From: Symbiodinium natans
Taxonomy: Eukaryota; Sar; Dinophyceae; Suessiales; Symbiodiniaceae
Length of the DNA: 64,000 bases
Assembly (NCBI GenBank): GCA_905221605.1
Contig: CAJNDS010000582.1
Span: forward strand, 45,985-109,984
Reading direction: 5' to 3'
The stretch's first letter is position 1. Every line of letters begins with the position of its first letter. Shown in pieces: positions 17,866-28,492 of the stretch. A model generated the notes under the pieces. That model made no database searches. It worked only from the letters and a program-made list of their open reading frames with translations, and was not told the DNA's origin. The translations under genes and the position numbers were made by a program.

Positions 17866-18098
17866 TGGTTTTTGGGGTGTTGGGGTGTGGGGGTGTTGGG
17901 GTGTTGGGGTGTTGGGGTGTTGGGGTGTTGGGGTGTTGGGGTGTTGTGGTGTTGGGGTGTTGGGGTGTTGGGGTGTTGGGGTTTTTGGGATTTTTGGGTT
18001 TTGTGGGCAGTTGGGGTGTTGGTGTGTTGGGGTGTCGGGGTGTTGGGGTGTTGGAGTGCTGGGGTGTTGGGGTGTTGGAGTGTTGGGGTGTTGGGGAG
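17866..18098. repeat. GGGTGTTG minisatellite
   Basis: About 230 bp of an 8-bp unit GGGTGTTG with scattered variants, adjoining the tandem duplication. The open frames on both strands are repeat artefacts. Confidence 0.95.
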
Positions 18099-18367
18099 GG
18101 TTGCAAGTACGGAGACCTTCTGCCATAGCCTCATGCCGCGATGTTTACCCATCATCCTCCAAGTAAGGGGCTGGAGGCCCTAAATCAGATACCTAGCCGT
18201 TAAACCCGAAACCCCAAGTAAGCCCGAAAAACCAAACACGCCCAAACCCGCAACCCTAAACCCTATACAAACCATAAACCCCATCAAACCCTAAACCTTA
18301 CATAAACCCTTAACCTCAAATAGACCGTCAATGTCATAATAGACACTGAGGATAGAACTTGGGCAAG

Positions 18368-18419
18368 CGGAACCCTGCCAATGGAAGAGGGAGTGCGAGA
18401 TGGCGCCCTGGATTCTAAG
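18368..18419 (+). CDS. candidate exon
   Basis: Acceptor TGGGCAAG and donor AAG|GTTTGG at the start of a TTTAGGG array. The frame reads EPCQWKRECEMAPWIL. Its end phase is compatible with the islands at 18975 and 19189. Confidence 0.35.
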
Positions 18420-18974
18420 GTTTGGGTTTAGGGTTCAGGGCTGATGCAGGGTTTAGGGTTTAGGGGTTAGGGTTTAGGGTTTAGGGTTTGGGGTTTAGGG
18501 TTGAGGGTTCAGGGTTAAGGTAGGGTTCAGGGTGTTGGGGGCTTCATGGCTTTAGGGTTTCAGGGCTTTGGGGGTTTCGCGGTTTTGGGGTTTTGCCGCT
18601 TTAGGGCTTGCGGGAGGTTTAGGGTTTAGAGTTTAGGGTTTATGGCTAGGGTTTAGGGTTTTGGACATTCCTCTACTCCCCCTTAAGTTGCCTACCAAGC
18701 CGGTTGTTCCTGTAAACCCGCGGCGCAGTCCTACTTCCTCAGCTTGAAACCTTTCAACTCTAAGGCCTAAACCCCAAACCCTAAATTCTGAAACCCTGAA
18801 ACTCTAAAACCAACCCCAAAAGCCCCAAAAACCCAAACTTCAAAGCCCTAAAGCCCCAAAACGCTGAAACCCCAAAAACCCTAAACCCTGAAACAAAACC
18901 CTGAAAGCCCTAAACCCTAAACCCCCCTGACCCCCCCCCCCCCCCCAAAACTTCCAGGGGGTCATGAGCTGCAG

Positions 18975-19042
18975 TTCCTCGATCTGCTCCTTTCACCCAT
19001 GCAACTCCGCTTTTCGGCGTGGAGGTGCGGGCGGGGAACTAG
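18975..19042 (+). CDS. candidate exon
   Basis: Acceptor GAGCTGCAG and donor TAG|GTTTGA. Two frames are open: FLDLLLSPMQLRFSAWRCGR, or, in phase with the exon at 18368, SSICSFHPCNSAFRRGGAGG. A poly-C tract (18930-18945) lies just upstream as a possible pyrimidine tract. Confidence 0.38.
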
Positions 19043-19188
19043 GTTTGAGGGGGCGTGGGGGGAGGGGGTTTGGGGCAGGGGGAGGGGGTTTGGGAGTTGG
19101 CCGGGTTAGGGGGAGGGGGGTTTGGGGTTTGGGGTTTAGGGTTTAGGGTTTAGGGTTGAGGGTTACAGGGCCCCCTTTAAAGCTTCAG

Positions 19189-19302
19189 CAAGATCACCAA
19201 ATCAGCCTGGAGAGCCCTCACCGAGCGTCCCCCCGCTGGCAGTCAGCAGCGGCGATGATTTGATCGACCTCGCCATGGCCGCCGCCTGCTTTCAAGAGCC
19301 GG
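19189..19302 (+). CDS. candidate exon with consensus donor
   Basis: Acceptor AGCTTCAG and donor CGG|GTCAGT. The 114-bp island reads RSPNQPGEPSPSVPPLAVSS followed by an acidic helix-like stretch. Its start phase matches the end phase of 18975-19042. It is among the best-supported islands. Confidence 0.45.
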
Positions 19303-19574
19303 GTCAGTGACAACAACAACAGCAACGAAGGACTAGGACCCAGAGTCCCTTTTTGGGGCTTAGGGTTTAGGGTTTAGGGTTTAGGGCTAGGACCCAGAGT
19401 AGGTTTTGAGGGTTTAGGTTCTTTTCAAACTTAGGTTACTCTTGGGTATAGATGATGATAATCATGAAAAGGAACACGAAACACGTACAATGATGACTGA
19501 GAGAAGTAGAAGAGTTCATAGGCATGGGCTTAGCTTGATTTAGGTGAATTCTATTTGATCGCTGTCTTGCTATT

Positions 19575-19735
19575 GTAATACATTACATTGCGTTACGCCA
19601 CATTGCATTACATTACATTGCGTTACATTACATTACATTACATTACGTTACATTACATTACATTACGTTACATTACATTACATTGCATTACATTGCATTA
19701 CATTGCGTTGCGTTGCATTGCATTGCATTGCGTTA
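19575..19735. repeat. ATTAC pentanucleotide microsatellite
   Basis: Roughly 30 units of ATTAC/ATTGC/GTTAC. It is AT-rich and unrelated in sequence to the heptamers. Confidence 0.95.
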
Positions 19736-19785
19736 TTGTATGTTATAGTCTACGACAAACCCGAATATTCACAATCGTTGTTCAG

Positions 19786-19881
19786 GGTTTGTCAGGGCTT
19801 GGCCGTGGGAGCGCTTCGGTTTGGGGATGATGCCCAAGGGGGTGTAGCGCCCAGCATTACTTTCGTTGAGGCATATTGCCG
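19786..19881 (+). CDS. candidate exon
   Basis: Acceptor TTGTTCAG and donor CCG|GTTTCG. The frame contains GLAVGALRFGDDAQGGVAPS, a soluble-protein-like composition. No family recognised. Confidence 0.38.
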
Positions 19882-20050
19882 GTTTCGGGGTTTAGGGCTT
19901 GTGGGGTCTTACTTGGGCTTGTGGAGGCCTTTTACCTGCCCTAAGCCTTAAATACGAAACCCTAAACCCCAAACCCGAAACCCTGAACCCTAAACCTAAA
20001 CCCGTGATGCGTAGTAAGGCCTTGGTATCAACGCCCGCTGAAATTCTCAG

Positions 20051-20084
20051 CCCTCAACCCCGGACGACATCTCAGCGGCTTCAG
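20051..20084 (+). CDS. short candidate exon
   Basis: Acceptor ATTCTCAG and donor CAG|GTGCAT; the frame reads PSTPDDISAAS. Short and uncertain. Confidence 0.22.
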
Positions 20085-20294
20085 GTGCATTCGGGCTTAG
20101 GGTTTAGGACTTTGGGGTTCAGGGTTTAGGATTCAGGGGGTTTAGGATGCAGGGTTTAGGGCTTCGGATTTATGAGGGTTTAGGGTTCAGGATGCAAGGG
20201 TTTAGGGTTTAGGGCTTCTGAGGGTTTAGGGTCCAGGATGCAGGGTTTAGGATGCAAACTGGCCTGGATGCCCAAACCCGCAAGCTGCTGTGGT

Positions 20295-20412
20295 AAACCC
20301 TAAACCCTAAGCCCTAAGCCCTAAACCCTAAACCCTAAACCCTAAACCCTAAACCCTAAACCCTAAACCCTAAACCCTAAACCATAAGCCCTAAGCCCTA
20401 AACCCTAAACCC
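20295..20412. repeat. CCCTAAA array
   Basis: Near-perfect CCCTAAA with CCCTAAG at both ends, upstream of the candidate terminal exon at 20422. Confidence 0.95.
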
Positions 20413-20421
20413 CGCACTCAG

Positions 20422-20496
20422 GAATTCCGGTCTACCACTGCAAGCGAGGATGACATCGCAGACCTGCGAGGACTCGATAGCCCCTGGGCGCACTGA
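20422..20496 (+). CDS. candidate terminal exon
   Basis: Acceptor CGCACTCAG ends a C-rich array. The frame EFRSTTASEDDIADLRGLDS continues to a TGA at 20494-20496. No G-rich array follows, consistent with a gene end rather than an internal exon. Confidence 0.38.
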   Translation, partial: EFRSTTASEDDIADLRGLDSPWAH

Positions 20497-20629
20497 TCCT
20501 GGCCCTAAAATACGAAATCCCTCAGCCCCCCACCTCTCCCCCCACCATAGCCTTCCCCGACAGCCCCTAAATCCCTGAGCCTCCAAGACACCCGAGAGCC
20601 CAAATCTCCCGAACCCTGAGGGTCTGAGG

Positions 20630-20692
20630 CCCTGAAACCCTGAAACCCTGAAACCCTGAAACCCTGAAACCCTGAAACCCTGAAACCCTAAA
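20630..20692. repeat. CCCTGAAA octamer array
   Basis: Seven to eight copies of the 8-bp variant CCCTGAAA, a homogenised derivative of the heptamer. The wider 20497-21676 stretch is heptamer variants plus a GGAGGCTTT minisatellite; no gene is evident. Confidence 0.93.
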
Positions 20693-21204
20693 AGCCCCCT
20701 AACCCCTCAACGCCCTGAACCCTAATTTTCCGGAATCCCGCACCCTAAAGCCTAAACCCTAAACCCTAAACCCTAAACCCTAAACCCCAAACCCCAAACC
20801 CTCAACCGGGCATTGGGAAGCCCCGACCTTCAGCGCCTGGCGACTTCAGGCTTCGGGGCTTTGTCGGGCGCTTCGGGCTGCTTTAGGGCTCTGTAAGGCT
20901 TTTGGGACTGGCATCTTCGGGCTGCGGGTCAGGGTTTAGGGGTTTCAGGGTTTAGGGTTCCAGGGTTTCAGGATTTCAGGGTTTCAGGGGTTGTCGGGGT
21001 TTTGGGATCTAAAGTCGGAGGTTTTCGGGTCCCGATGCCATGGATTTTCAGAAATGCCGAGGGTGCCGAGGATGCCTAAGCCCAGGGGCACCTTCCAAGC
21101 AGGGTTTGGGTTTTAGGGTTTAGGGTTTCGGGTTTAGGGTTTAGGGTTTGAGGGTTTTAGGGTTTTAGGGTTTAGGGTTAAGGGTTTAGGGTTTGGGGTT
21201 TGGA

Positions 21205-21350
21205 GGTTTTGGAGGCTTTGGAGGCTTTGGAGGCTTTGGAGGCTTTGGAGGCTTTGGAGGCTTTTGGAGGCTTTTGGAGGCTTTGGGGGGGTTTGGGGGT
21301 TTGGAGGCTTTGGAGGCTTTTGGAGGCTTTGGGAGGCTTTGGGGGGGTTT
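21205..21350. repeat. GGAGGCTTT 9-bp minisatellite
   Basis: About fifteen GGAGGCTTT(T) units. It grows out of a degenerate TTTAGGG/TTTGGGG tract. Confidence 0.93.
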
Positions 21351-21488
21351 GGGGGTTTTAGGGGCTTCGGGGTTTAGGGCTTGGTTCGGCGAAGCGGATC
21401 CTCAACGGAATCCACGCCCGCTAAACGACGGAGCGCTGAGGGGTGTTGATCTCGCGCTGCGAGCATAGAGCCACATGGGGGTTTACGA

Positions 21489-21540
21489 TGTTAGGGGCAC
21501 CTTCTTGGGGTCCTTATTATAAGGGAAACCTACTGTTTGT
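21489..21540 (+). repeat. 50-bp dispersed repeat with TTATTATAAGGG core
   Basis: The segment GGGGTCCTTATTATAAGGG with its flanks resembles 29866-29915, 35312-35365 and 63722-63760. The core can fold on itself. Possibly a small transposon remnant. Confidence 0.6.
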
Positions 21541-21545
21541 GGAAC

Positions 21546-21648
21546 CCTAAACCCTAAACCCTAAACCCGAAACCCTAAACCCTAAACCCTAAACCCTAAA
21601 CCCTAAACTCTAAACTCTAAACCCTAAACCCTAAACCCTACAAACTAT
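21546..21648. repeat. CCCTAAA array
   Basis: Near-perfect CCCTAAA with CTCTAAA variants, upstream of the candidate terminal exon at 21677. Confidence 0.95.
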
Positions 21649-21676
21649 TTTCGTAAACCCTCCAAGTTTTGCCGAG

Positions 21677-21739
21677 GCGACGACGAGGACGAATACTGAT
21701 GGCGCCTTTGTGCCTGATCCTGGCTACAAGCTGCGATGA
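21677..21739 (+). CDS. candidate terminal exon
   Basis: Acceptor TTGCCGAG; the frame ends NTDGAFVPDPGYKLR and a TGA at 21737-21739. Flanked by C-rich then G-rich heptamers. Confidence 0.3.
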   Translation, partial: ATTRTNTDGAFVPDPGYKLR

Positions 21740-21845
21740 AATAGGGCTGAGGGTTTTAGGGGTTAGGGTTTAGGGCTTAGGGTTTGGGGCTGAGGGTTTG
21801 GGGTTTCGGTAGAAATCAGGTTCCCTTCACAGACTATGGTATATA

Positions 21846-21945
21846 CGCTCTAAGCTCTAAGCTTTAAGCTCTAAGCTCTAAGCTCTAAGCTCTCAGCTCT
21901 CAGCTCTCAGCTCTACGCTTGAAGCTCTCCGCTCTAAGCTTACTG
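21846..21945. repeat. CTCTAAG heptamer array
   Basis: About fourteen CTCTAAG-type units keep the 7-bp period of CCCTAAA while differing at two positions throughout. This is a homogenised variant array. The 21946-22784 stretch after it is unique sequence; a possible short exon with a good acceptor (TTTCCACCCAG) starts at 22141. Confidence 0.9.
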
Positions 21946-22784
21946 CTTCATATCGACCTGGAACAGCTTTTAAACTTCCCCTATGTTTTGCAAGCTGATA
22001 GAACCCCTGGTCATGAAGAAATGCAGGGTAATGTTGGGGATGGGTAGAAAGGTTTGCCTAGTGTGGTCTTTTCCTTGCATCACACCGCCGCTGCTTGTTT
22101 GGGCGTCTTTTCGTCCTGAGTTCTCTTATTTCCACCCAGGATTATGGGTGCGGTTGGCCGGGCATGTCACAAGAGTTGGGTTCTTTGGGGGTTGAGGGCT
22201 CCTTGAAGCGCAGAAGGGGCAAGAGGTTTTTGAACGAAGCGCGCTGCTCTTAAGACACGCCTTGGCCACTCGCTTGTTTAGCATACTTGGGGTCAACGAG
22301 GCACCAAAGATGTCATCCCGAGCCCTCCCAAGCCGCACCCCTACTTACGTTGTTTGAACTGGGGGCGAAGGCAGGTACCATAAGTCGGGGTATCAAGTAA
22401 ACCCTTGTACCTCCAAGTAGAAGCCGACGTGTTCCCATACAAAGACAGCCTTCCCAGCATGACTCGCGCGCCTTTGTTGACCCCGTCTGATGGAGGGCTT
22501 CATCTTCCCAGACAAGACGCTGCAAAACGCTGTGTCAGAAACAGTGCCCCTTGGTTGGGGCTTGTACAGCCTGGCCTGCCGTAATGTTCGTCAACCATGG
22601 CTCGGATAGTGGACTCGGGAATCATGGGTCTAATTCTACGGGCTTCCCTGAACCCTACTCTAACCCTTGAGGGTTTAGGGCCGATTTAGGGTTAGAGGTA
22701 ATGAGATTGGGAGTTGCTCTCAGCCTTCTGAAACCAGTGTTTTCAGGAGAGGCAAGGGTGAGGAAGAATGTACGTTACAGGCAG

Positions 22785-22832
22785 AAGGAGACACAGTGTT
22801 TGGATAAGGAAAATGAGGAAACTGCATTCTAG
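22785..22832 (+). CDS. candidate terminal exon
   Basis: Acceptor ACAGGCAG and the frame KETQCLDKENEETAF ending at TAG. It is not flanked by heptamer arrays on the left. Weak. Confidence 0.25.
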   Translation, partial: KETQCLDKENEETAF

Positions 22833-22982
22833 TAAACAAAGGGAAACTGGAAGCAAAGCTAAGGAATTGCACGGTTATGTGAAGGACCGTCCCTTTGAAG
22901 GTTTTGAGGGTCTGAGGGTGTAGGGACGGTGTTTTGGATTGGACTGAAGGGCTGCGAGCTTGAATCTGAGGCTCTCTGCAGT

Positions 22983-23216
22983 AGGGTTTAGGGTTTAGGG
23001 TTTAGGGTTTAGGGGTTTAGGGGTTTAGGGGTTTAGGGGTTTAGGGGTTTAGGGGTTTAGGGGTTTAGGGGTTTAGGGGTTTAGGGGGTTAGGGGGTTAG
23101 GGGTTTAGGGGTTTAGGGGTTTAGGGGTTTAGGGGTTTAGGGGTTTAGGGGTTTAGGGGTTTAGGGGTTTAGGGGTTTAGGGGTTTAGGGGTTTAGGGGT
23201 TTAGGGGTTTAGGGGA
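22983..23216. repeat. TTTAGGGG octamer array
   Basis: Begins with TTTAGGG and switches to about 25 copies of the 8-bp variant TTTAGGGG. Strong G-quadruplex potential on the + strand. The island after it (23247-23332) could be an exon (acceptor ATCTGCAG, stop TAG). Confidence 0.97.
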
Positions 23217-23387
23217 CCACTATCTGTACGTAACATACATCTGCAGCGGCGCATTTCCCCATCGCGCCATCTGGATGGCAACCGCCTCCTCAGAGATGGG
23301 TTCGTGCAGGGCACACCAAACTGAAATCCTAGCCTGCGAAAAATCAGCAGCTCTGGATGAATGCAGCGTTGTCACTGTGCGCTTAGC

Positions 23388-23545
23388 CCTAAACCCTAAA
23401 CCCTAAACCCCAAACCCTAAACCCTAAACCTAAACCCTAAATCCTAAACCCTTAAACTTTAAAACCCTAAAACCCTAAAACCCTAAAACCCCAAACCCTA
23501 AACCCTGACCCTAAGCCCTAAGTCCTAAACCCTAAACCCTAATCC
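23388..23545. repeat. mixed CCCTAAA array
   Basis: CCCTAAA with a block of CCCTAAAA octamers and CCCTAAG units. Confidence 0.9.
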
Positions 23546-23628
23546 TTGTACTCCCTCTTGAACCCCAGAACCCCTCCCTAAATGCCGGGCATAAACTCCC
23601 TACAAGCACAACCCGTAGCCCAACACTC

Positions 23629-23738
23629 CTGTTGTGCTTTACTGTAACTCTAGATCCTTTGCCTTTTTGAGTTTATTGGGTTTCTTAATAAGGCAGCTAA
23701 AGATTTGGTTTATAGCTACCCTCCTAAGTGCAGCCAAG
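23629..23738 (+). repeat. 110-bp dispersed repeat, copy 2
   Basis: The most diverged of the four copies but retains the start (GTTGTGCTTTACTG), the middle (GTTTATTGGGTTTCTTAATA) and the end (GTGCAGCCAAG). Confidence 0.85.
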
Positions 23739-23984
23739 ACCCCAAAAAGAAACCCAAATGCCCAAACTCTCAAACCCCAAGGCCCACGGCCCAGGTTTTA
23801 TCCCAGCTAGGGTTTAGGGTTTAGGGTTTAGGGTTTAGGGTTTAGGGTTTTGGGTTTTGGGTTTTGGGGTTTAGGGTGGAGAGCTCGGGGAACCCTAAAG
23901 CCCTAAAGCCCTAAGCACTAAAATCTTGAGCCCAAAAGTCCCTCAACCCCTAAACCGCAAGCCCCAAGGAAGCTAGAGTTTAGG

Positions 23985-24163
23985 GTTTCGGGTTTAGGGT
24001 TTCGGGTTTAGGGTTTCGGGTTTAGGGTTTAGGGTTTAGGGTTTAGGGTTCCCTAAACCCTAAACCCTAAACCCTAAACCCTAAACCCTAAACCCTAAAC
24101 CCTAAACCCTAAACCCTAAACCCTAAACCCTAAACCCTAAACCCTAAACCCTAAACCCTAAGC
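23985..24163. repeat. head-to-head TTTAGGG/CCCTAAA junction
   Basis: TTTAGGG/TTTCGGG units on the left meet CCCTAAA units on the right at about 24050 (GGGTTTAGGGTTCCCTAAACCC). This is the orientation expected of a telomere-telomere fusion or of a perfect inverted repeat. The right arm has about sixteen near-perfect units. Confidence 0.92.
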
Positions 24164-24186
24164 CCAGCTTCCCTACTTGCCACGAG

Positions 24187-24261
24187 ACCTACGCAGTTGT
24201 GCCCTGCTGAGCTTCACGTGTGTCTTTCCGACAGAGGTCGCTGGGAGTGGAGTCACCGCCG
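24187..24261 (+). CDS. candidate exon with possible GA donor
   Basis: Acceptor GCCACGAG and an edge at GCCG|GAATTTAGG. One frame is open across the island, LRSCALLSFTCVFPTEVAGS. GA donors are reported in dinoflagellates, but this one is weak. Confidence 0.3.
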
Positions 24262-24914
24262 GAATTTAGGGTTTAGGGTTTAGGGCTGAGGGCTCAGGGC
24301 TTAGGGTTTAGGGTTTAGGGTTAAGCTAAATCCAAAAGCCTGAGCCGTATTTCTTGCTCATCATCCGGCTGCAAGCTTAGGGGGAAATCGCTTGAGGTTG
24401 GGGCTTGCGGAATCATAGGGCTTCATGCGCTTGTTCTCAACGCTATATAGTTCCTGTGTAAACGTAAACCCGTGACAAGTCAGCCTACTTGCCCTCGCTG
24501 CGAGGCACTGTGGGTTTGGGGATCCGCAGAGGGTGTCGGCTTTCTCAGGGCTTACTTAGGCACTACGGTTTTAGGCTTGAGGCGGGTTTGGCCTTAGTGT
24601 TTAAGGAAGCTTCGCCGAAGCTACAGGGCAGCGTCGGATGAAACTGGGAGGGAGGACTCTGTTCCACAGGTTTGCGGCTGTGTTTCCGCATGCCGGGTTT
24701 CTGGTGAAGCCACCCACACACACATGCATGCCAGCAAAATGATTGAATGCAGCCTGAAGATAAAGCCCTATGTGCCCGTATCAAAACACAGCACTAAAAC
24801 AACATATGAATTTCATGAAATCGAAATGTAATACTGTCAGAGTGTAAGAAAAACCTTTCTTGATTTAATACTGATGCGCCCCGGCGGCCTCGACATGTTT
24901 GAAGTTTTGAGCAG

Positions 24915-25011
24915 CTGCTATGGCTATGGGAGAGCGCTGTCGGACGTTGGCTCGAGATTCGGACCGGCCAGCGTCCTTCGAAGCCCAGGAGAGGGCTTGG
25001 AAGTCCCATGA
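24915..25011 (+). CDS. candidate terminal exon
   Basis: Acceptor TTTTGAGCAG opens the frame CYGYGRALSDVGSRFGPASV, which runs 31 codons to a TGA at 25009-25011. The composition is protein-like. The upstream sequence (24320-24914) is unique and not otherwise explained. Confidence 0.38.
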
Positions 25012-25226
25012 CACCCTTCAGCCTTACACCCCACGCCCTCGACCCAACACCGGAAACCCCAACCTGAAGCCCTTAAGCCCTTGAGCCCTTGAGCCCTTAA
25101 GCCCTTAAGTGCTGCTTTTGGGTTTTTCGGCTCCTTTGTGGGTCGTGAGGTGCTTTGGGGGAGAGGGTTGAGAGGGGTTGGAGGGCTTCATACCATTCGA
25201 AACCTGGGCGTTTCCTCATTGTTCAG

Positions 25227-25300
25227 CGGCCTCTCCGGGGAGTTACCGAAGAGGCTTCGGAGAGGCTTCGGAAAGGGGAACCTCAGGAGGCCCATAGACG
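25227..25300 (+). CDS. candidate exon
   Basis: Acceptor TCATTGTTCAG with a pyrimidine-rich approach and donor ACG|GTTTAG at the first unit of a TTTAGGG array (25301-25346). The frame reads RPLRGVTEEASERLRKGEPQ, a charged helix. Strong example. Confidence 0.42.
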
Positions 25301-25818
25301 GTTTAGGGTTTAGGGTTTAGGGTTTAGGGTTTAGGGTTTAGGGTTTATGTACAGAACTTTCCGTTCCAAACTTCTCGAAAGGCTCCAGGGGAGGCCTTGA
25401 AAAGGCGTTTTGGGGTTGTGCGGATGGGCATTGTCGTGAGGGCGCAGTTACAGCCCCAGACTCTGAACCTAAACCCGCGCCCTGTCCTGGGATTTGCTTC
25501 TTTGACAAATCTGAAGCGAGGATTCTGTCGCGGAAGCCCTCGAAAACCCGCGCTGTGCCACCCCAGCAACTCCTGCATCTTCGCCTTAAACCTCGAGGGC
25601 TTCAGGTTCTCTAGGCAGGCCTTTGGATCCTTTGTCTGGCATATGTGTCTTCTTTCTTTAATTGGGCTTAAGACGGTTACGCCTCGACGTTCTTAGGATT
25701 TGGGACGTCAGACGCCAGCCTCTGAACTCGTAGCCTACCCTGGCAGCTTCAACCTGGAACCTATGAACAAAAAACGCACCCCCGGAAACCCCTCAAGCCC
25801 CTGACTGGGGGAGCACAG

Positions 25819-25868
25819 CCGCGGTTGGGCACGGTCGCCGCAAGGCAGGGTTCAGCACGTGGCGTGAG
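25819..25868 (+). CDS. candidate exon with GTATGT donor
   Basis: Acceptor GAGCACAG and donor GAG|GTATGT, followed by a TTTAGGG array (25875-25952). The frame reads AVGHGRRKAGFSTWRE. The 25347-25818 stretch before it holds a longer open frame (25397-25696) of uncertain status. Confidence 0.4.
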
Positions 25869-26687
25869 GTATGTTTAGGGTTTAGGGTTTAGGGTTTAGG
25901 GTTTAGGGTTTAGGGTTTAGGGTTTAGGGTTTAGGGTTTAGGGTTTAGGGTATGATAGGGTATGATAGGGTATGGGGTCTAGGGTCCAGGGCGTAGAGCG
26001 GCAGGTTCGACATTTCGTGTGAGTCAGGGTGCACGGGTCTGAGATTCAGGGCCCAAGGTATTCCCCCAAGCCGTGTATGGTTGAAGCTTTGCATCCTAAA
26101 CCCAATGACCTGCTCCCCTTACATCTCTGCTAAATATCGTCCGTCTGCAACTCTTACAGTAGAAGTTATATAAAGTTATATATGTATACACACACACCAC
26201 ACCTGTTGCCGTGGTTGTGCAGAGGTCAGATAGCACAGCCGACATTGCAGGCGGGAATGTCCGACACCCACACACCGCCGTGGAAAACTCCTGATCGAAA
26301 CCTGAACAGACCGAAACCTTGAACCCGAAACCCTGAACTAAACCCTAAACTCAACCCTAAACCCTAACCCCACAACCCTAAAACCTAAACCCCAAGCCCT
26401 AAACCTCAAACTTTGTACCGGCAGACATTAGGTGTGGAGCTTGTCAGACTTGGCCGACACTGCCTTGCGACCTTCAACATTCCATGTGTCCCATATGTCC
26501 CAAGAGGGGCCAGCAGCAGTTTTTTGTTTGGCAGCTTTCAGGACATGCAGGATCAACCCCAAACTAAACCCTGAGCCCGAAGCCCGAAGCCGTGACCTTA
26601 AGTTCTAGACCATTAGCCCCGAATCCTAAACCCGTGCCCAGTTGGGAGAGCCAGCATGTGCCAGACAGCCTGAGACGGCTTCCACAG

Positions 26688-26740
26688 GGATCACGACATC
26701 CACTGAAACTTTAGGGGCGATCAGCGTTGAGTTGAATGAG
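26688..26740 (+). CDS. candidate exon, first of a compact pair
   Basis: Acceptor TTCCACAG and donor GAG|GTGAAC. The frame reads ITTSTETLGAISVELNE. It ends in phase 0, matching the next exon at 26803 across a 62-bp intron. Confidence 0.45.
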
Positions 26741-26802
26741 GTGAACGGCTTAGGGGGCCCAGTAAGGGCCCCAAGCACGGAGACCGTGTGGTGTGTCCAC
26801 AG

Positions 26803-26844
26803 TGGTGGCCCTTGTTAAACTGTTTGCAAAGGGCCGTGGCTGAG
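26803..26844 (+). CDS. candidate exon, second of a compact pair
   Basis: Acceptor GTGTCCACAG and donor GAG|GTAGTT. The phase-0 frame reads WWPLLNCLQRAVAE. The intron between the pair contains GCTTAGGGGGCCC and GGGCCCCAAGC, which can form a stem. Confidence 0.42.
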
Positions 26845-27602
26845 GTAGTTAGCCTGTCCTGCTCCCTCCTTTTGGGAGGTAAGAGCGGGGCCCTAACGAT
26901 CGGAACGAACGGGAAACCTCCACTTTGGTTTCAAACCCTACAAGCCCTTAGCCTCGAGCTGGTTTAGGGTTCGGGATTAGGGTTTAGGGTTTAGGGCGCA
27001 ATGCAGGAGCCTAGATTATTGCCAATGTCATCCCCTTTTAGTCCCAGGCCCTCTGAACCCCAAACCCATGATGATGGAATGTAATTCTATTCTTCATAAT
27101 TAGAATACTTGTCATATTATACTCATATTGAAGATAGGTTGATCGGTTGATTGAAGAGATATAAACCCTGAGCTCTAGACCCTACATTAGGGTGTAGAGC
27201 ACCTGGAGAGTTGTTCCCCCTCGTTCCTTGTGCACGCGGATCGGCCACAAAGCAACTCTGCTGCGAACTACGCGCGAGGTGCTAAAACTATGGTTGCGGA
27301 TGTCATCTGTTAGGCCGTCGGGGGGTTTAGGGTACGCAGTCTAAATAGACCCGAAGCCCTCGTTTCGTTGCAGGTCGTTTACCTAGCAGTTCCTGTTTTG
27401 TTTTTCACCCTAAACCCTAAACCCGAAACCCTACACCCCAAACCCACCCAGGGGAGGGGTTAGGGTTTTGGTGTGGCAGACGAAGCCCAAAACAGTGAAG
27501 CCCTACGTGCGCGATGAGAGGATTCCCCCCCCCCCCCCCCAAGCCCCAAGCCCAAAAACCCGACGAAGTGACAAACTCCACGTGTGCTTTGAGGAAGTTT
27601 GG

Positions 27603-27730
27603 GGGCTAACCCTACACTCTAAACCCTCAACCCTGAACCCTAAACCTTGAACCCTAAACCCTAAACCCCAAACCCTAAACCCTAAAAAATCCCTAAACCT
27701 TAAAAATCCCTAAACCCTAAACCCTAAACC

Positions 27731-27769
<39 letters not shown>

Positions 27770-27810
27770 ACCCTAAACCCTAAACCCTAAACTCTAAACC
27801 CTAAACCCTA
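27603..27810. repeat. CCCTAAA array with CCTCAAC block
   Basis: C-rich heptamers in which six consecutive units are CCCTCAA before returning to CCCTAAA. Upstream, 26845-27602 holds unique AT-rich sequence, a poly-C run (27525-27540) and no convincing gene. Confidence 0.93.
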
Positions 27811-27954
27811 GGCAAAACAAACAAGCCTTCACGTGTGTTTGGGTGGTTGTAGTTCTTGGTTTTCTGGTTCTAGGGTTTGAGGCTGTGCTTCGGATTGTGG
27901 GGTTGGGTTGTCGGATCGCCAGACCCTAAACCGCTTAGCCATTACATCCCCGAA

Positions 27955-28488
27955 CCTAAAACCCTAAACCCCTAAACCCCTAAACCCCTAAAACCCCTAA
28001 ACCCCTAAACCCCTAACCCCTAAACCCCTAAACCCCTAAACCCCTAAACCCCCTAAACCCCTAAACCCCTAAACCCCTAAACCCCCAAACCCCTAAACCC
28101 CTAAACCCCAAAACGCCTAAACCCCTAAACCCCTAAACGCCTAAACCCCTAAACCCCTAAACCCCTAAACCCCTAAACCCCTAAACCCCTAAACCCCTAA
28201 ACCCCTAAACCCCTAAACCCCTAAACCCCTAAACCCCTAAACCCCTAAACCCCTAAACCCCTAAACCCCCCCTAAACCCCTAAACCCCTAACCCCAAACC
28301 CCTAAACCCCTAAACCCCTAAACCCTAAACCCCTAAACGCCTAAACCCTAAACCCCTACACGCCTAAACCCTAAACCCCTAAACCCCTAAACCCTAAACC
28401 CTAAACCCCTAAACCCTAAACCCTAAACCCTAAACCCTAAACCCTAAACCCTAAACCCTAAACCCTCAACCCTAAACCCTCAACCCTG
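27955..28488. repeat. CCCCTAAA octamer array grading into CCCTAAA
   Basis: The longest array in the window, over 500 bp. Mostly the 8-bp variant CCCCTAAA with a few CGCCTAAA units, turning into 7-bp CCCTAAA toward the right edge, where it meets the candidate exon at 28493. Confidence 0.97.
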
Positions 28489-28492
28489 AAAG

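Noticed and set aside
17757-18183. Six overlapping frames rich in Gly-Val-Leu or Thr-Pro-Asn
   Set aside because: They come from the GGGTGTTG minisatellite. All frames are open because the 8-bp unit lacks stops.
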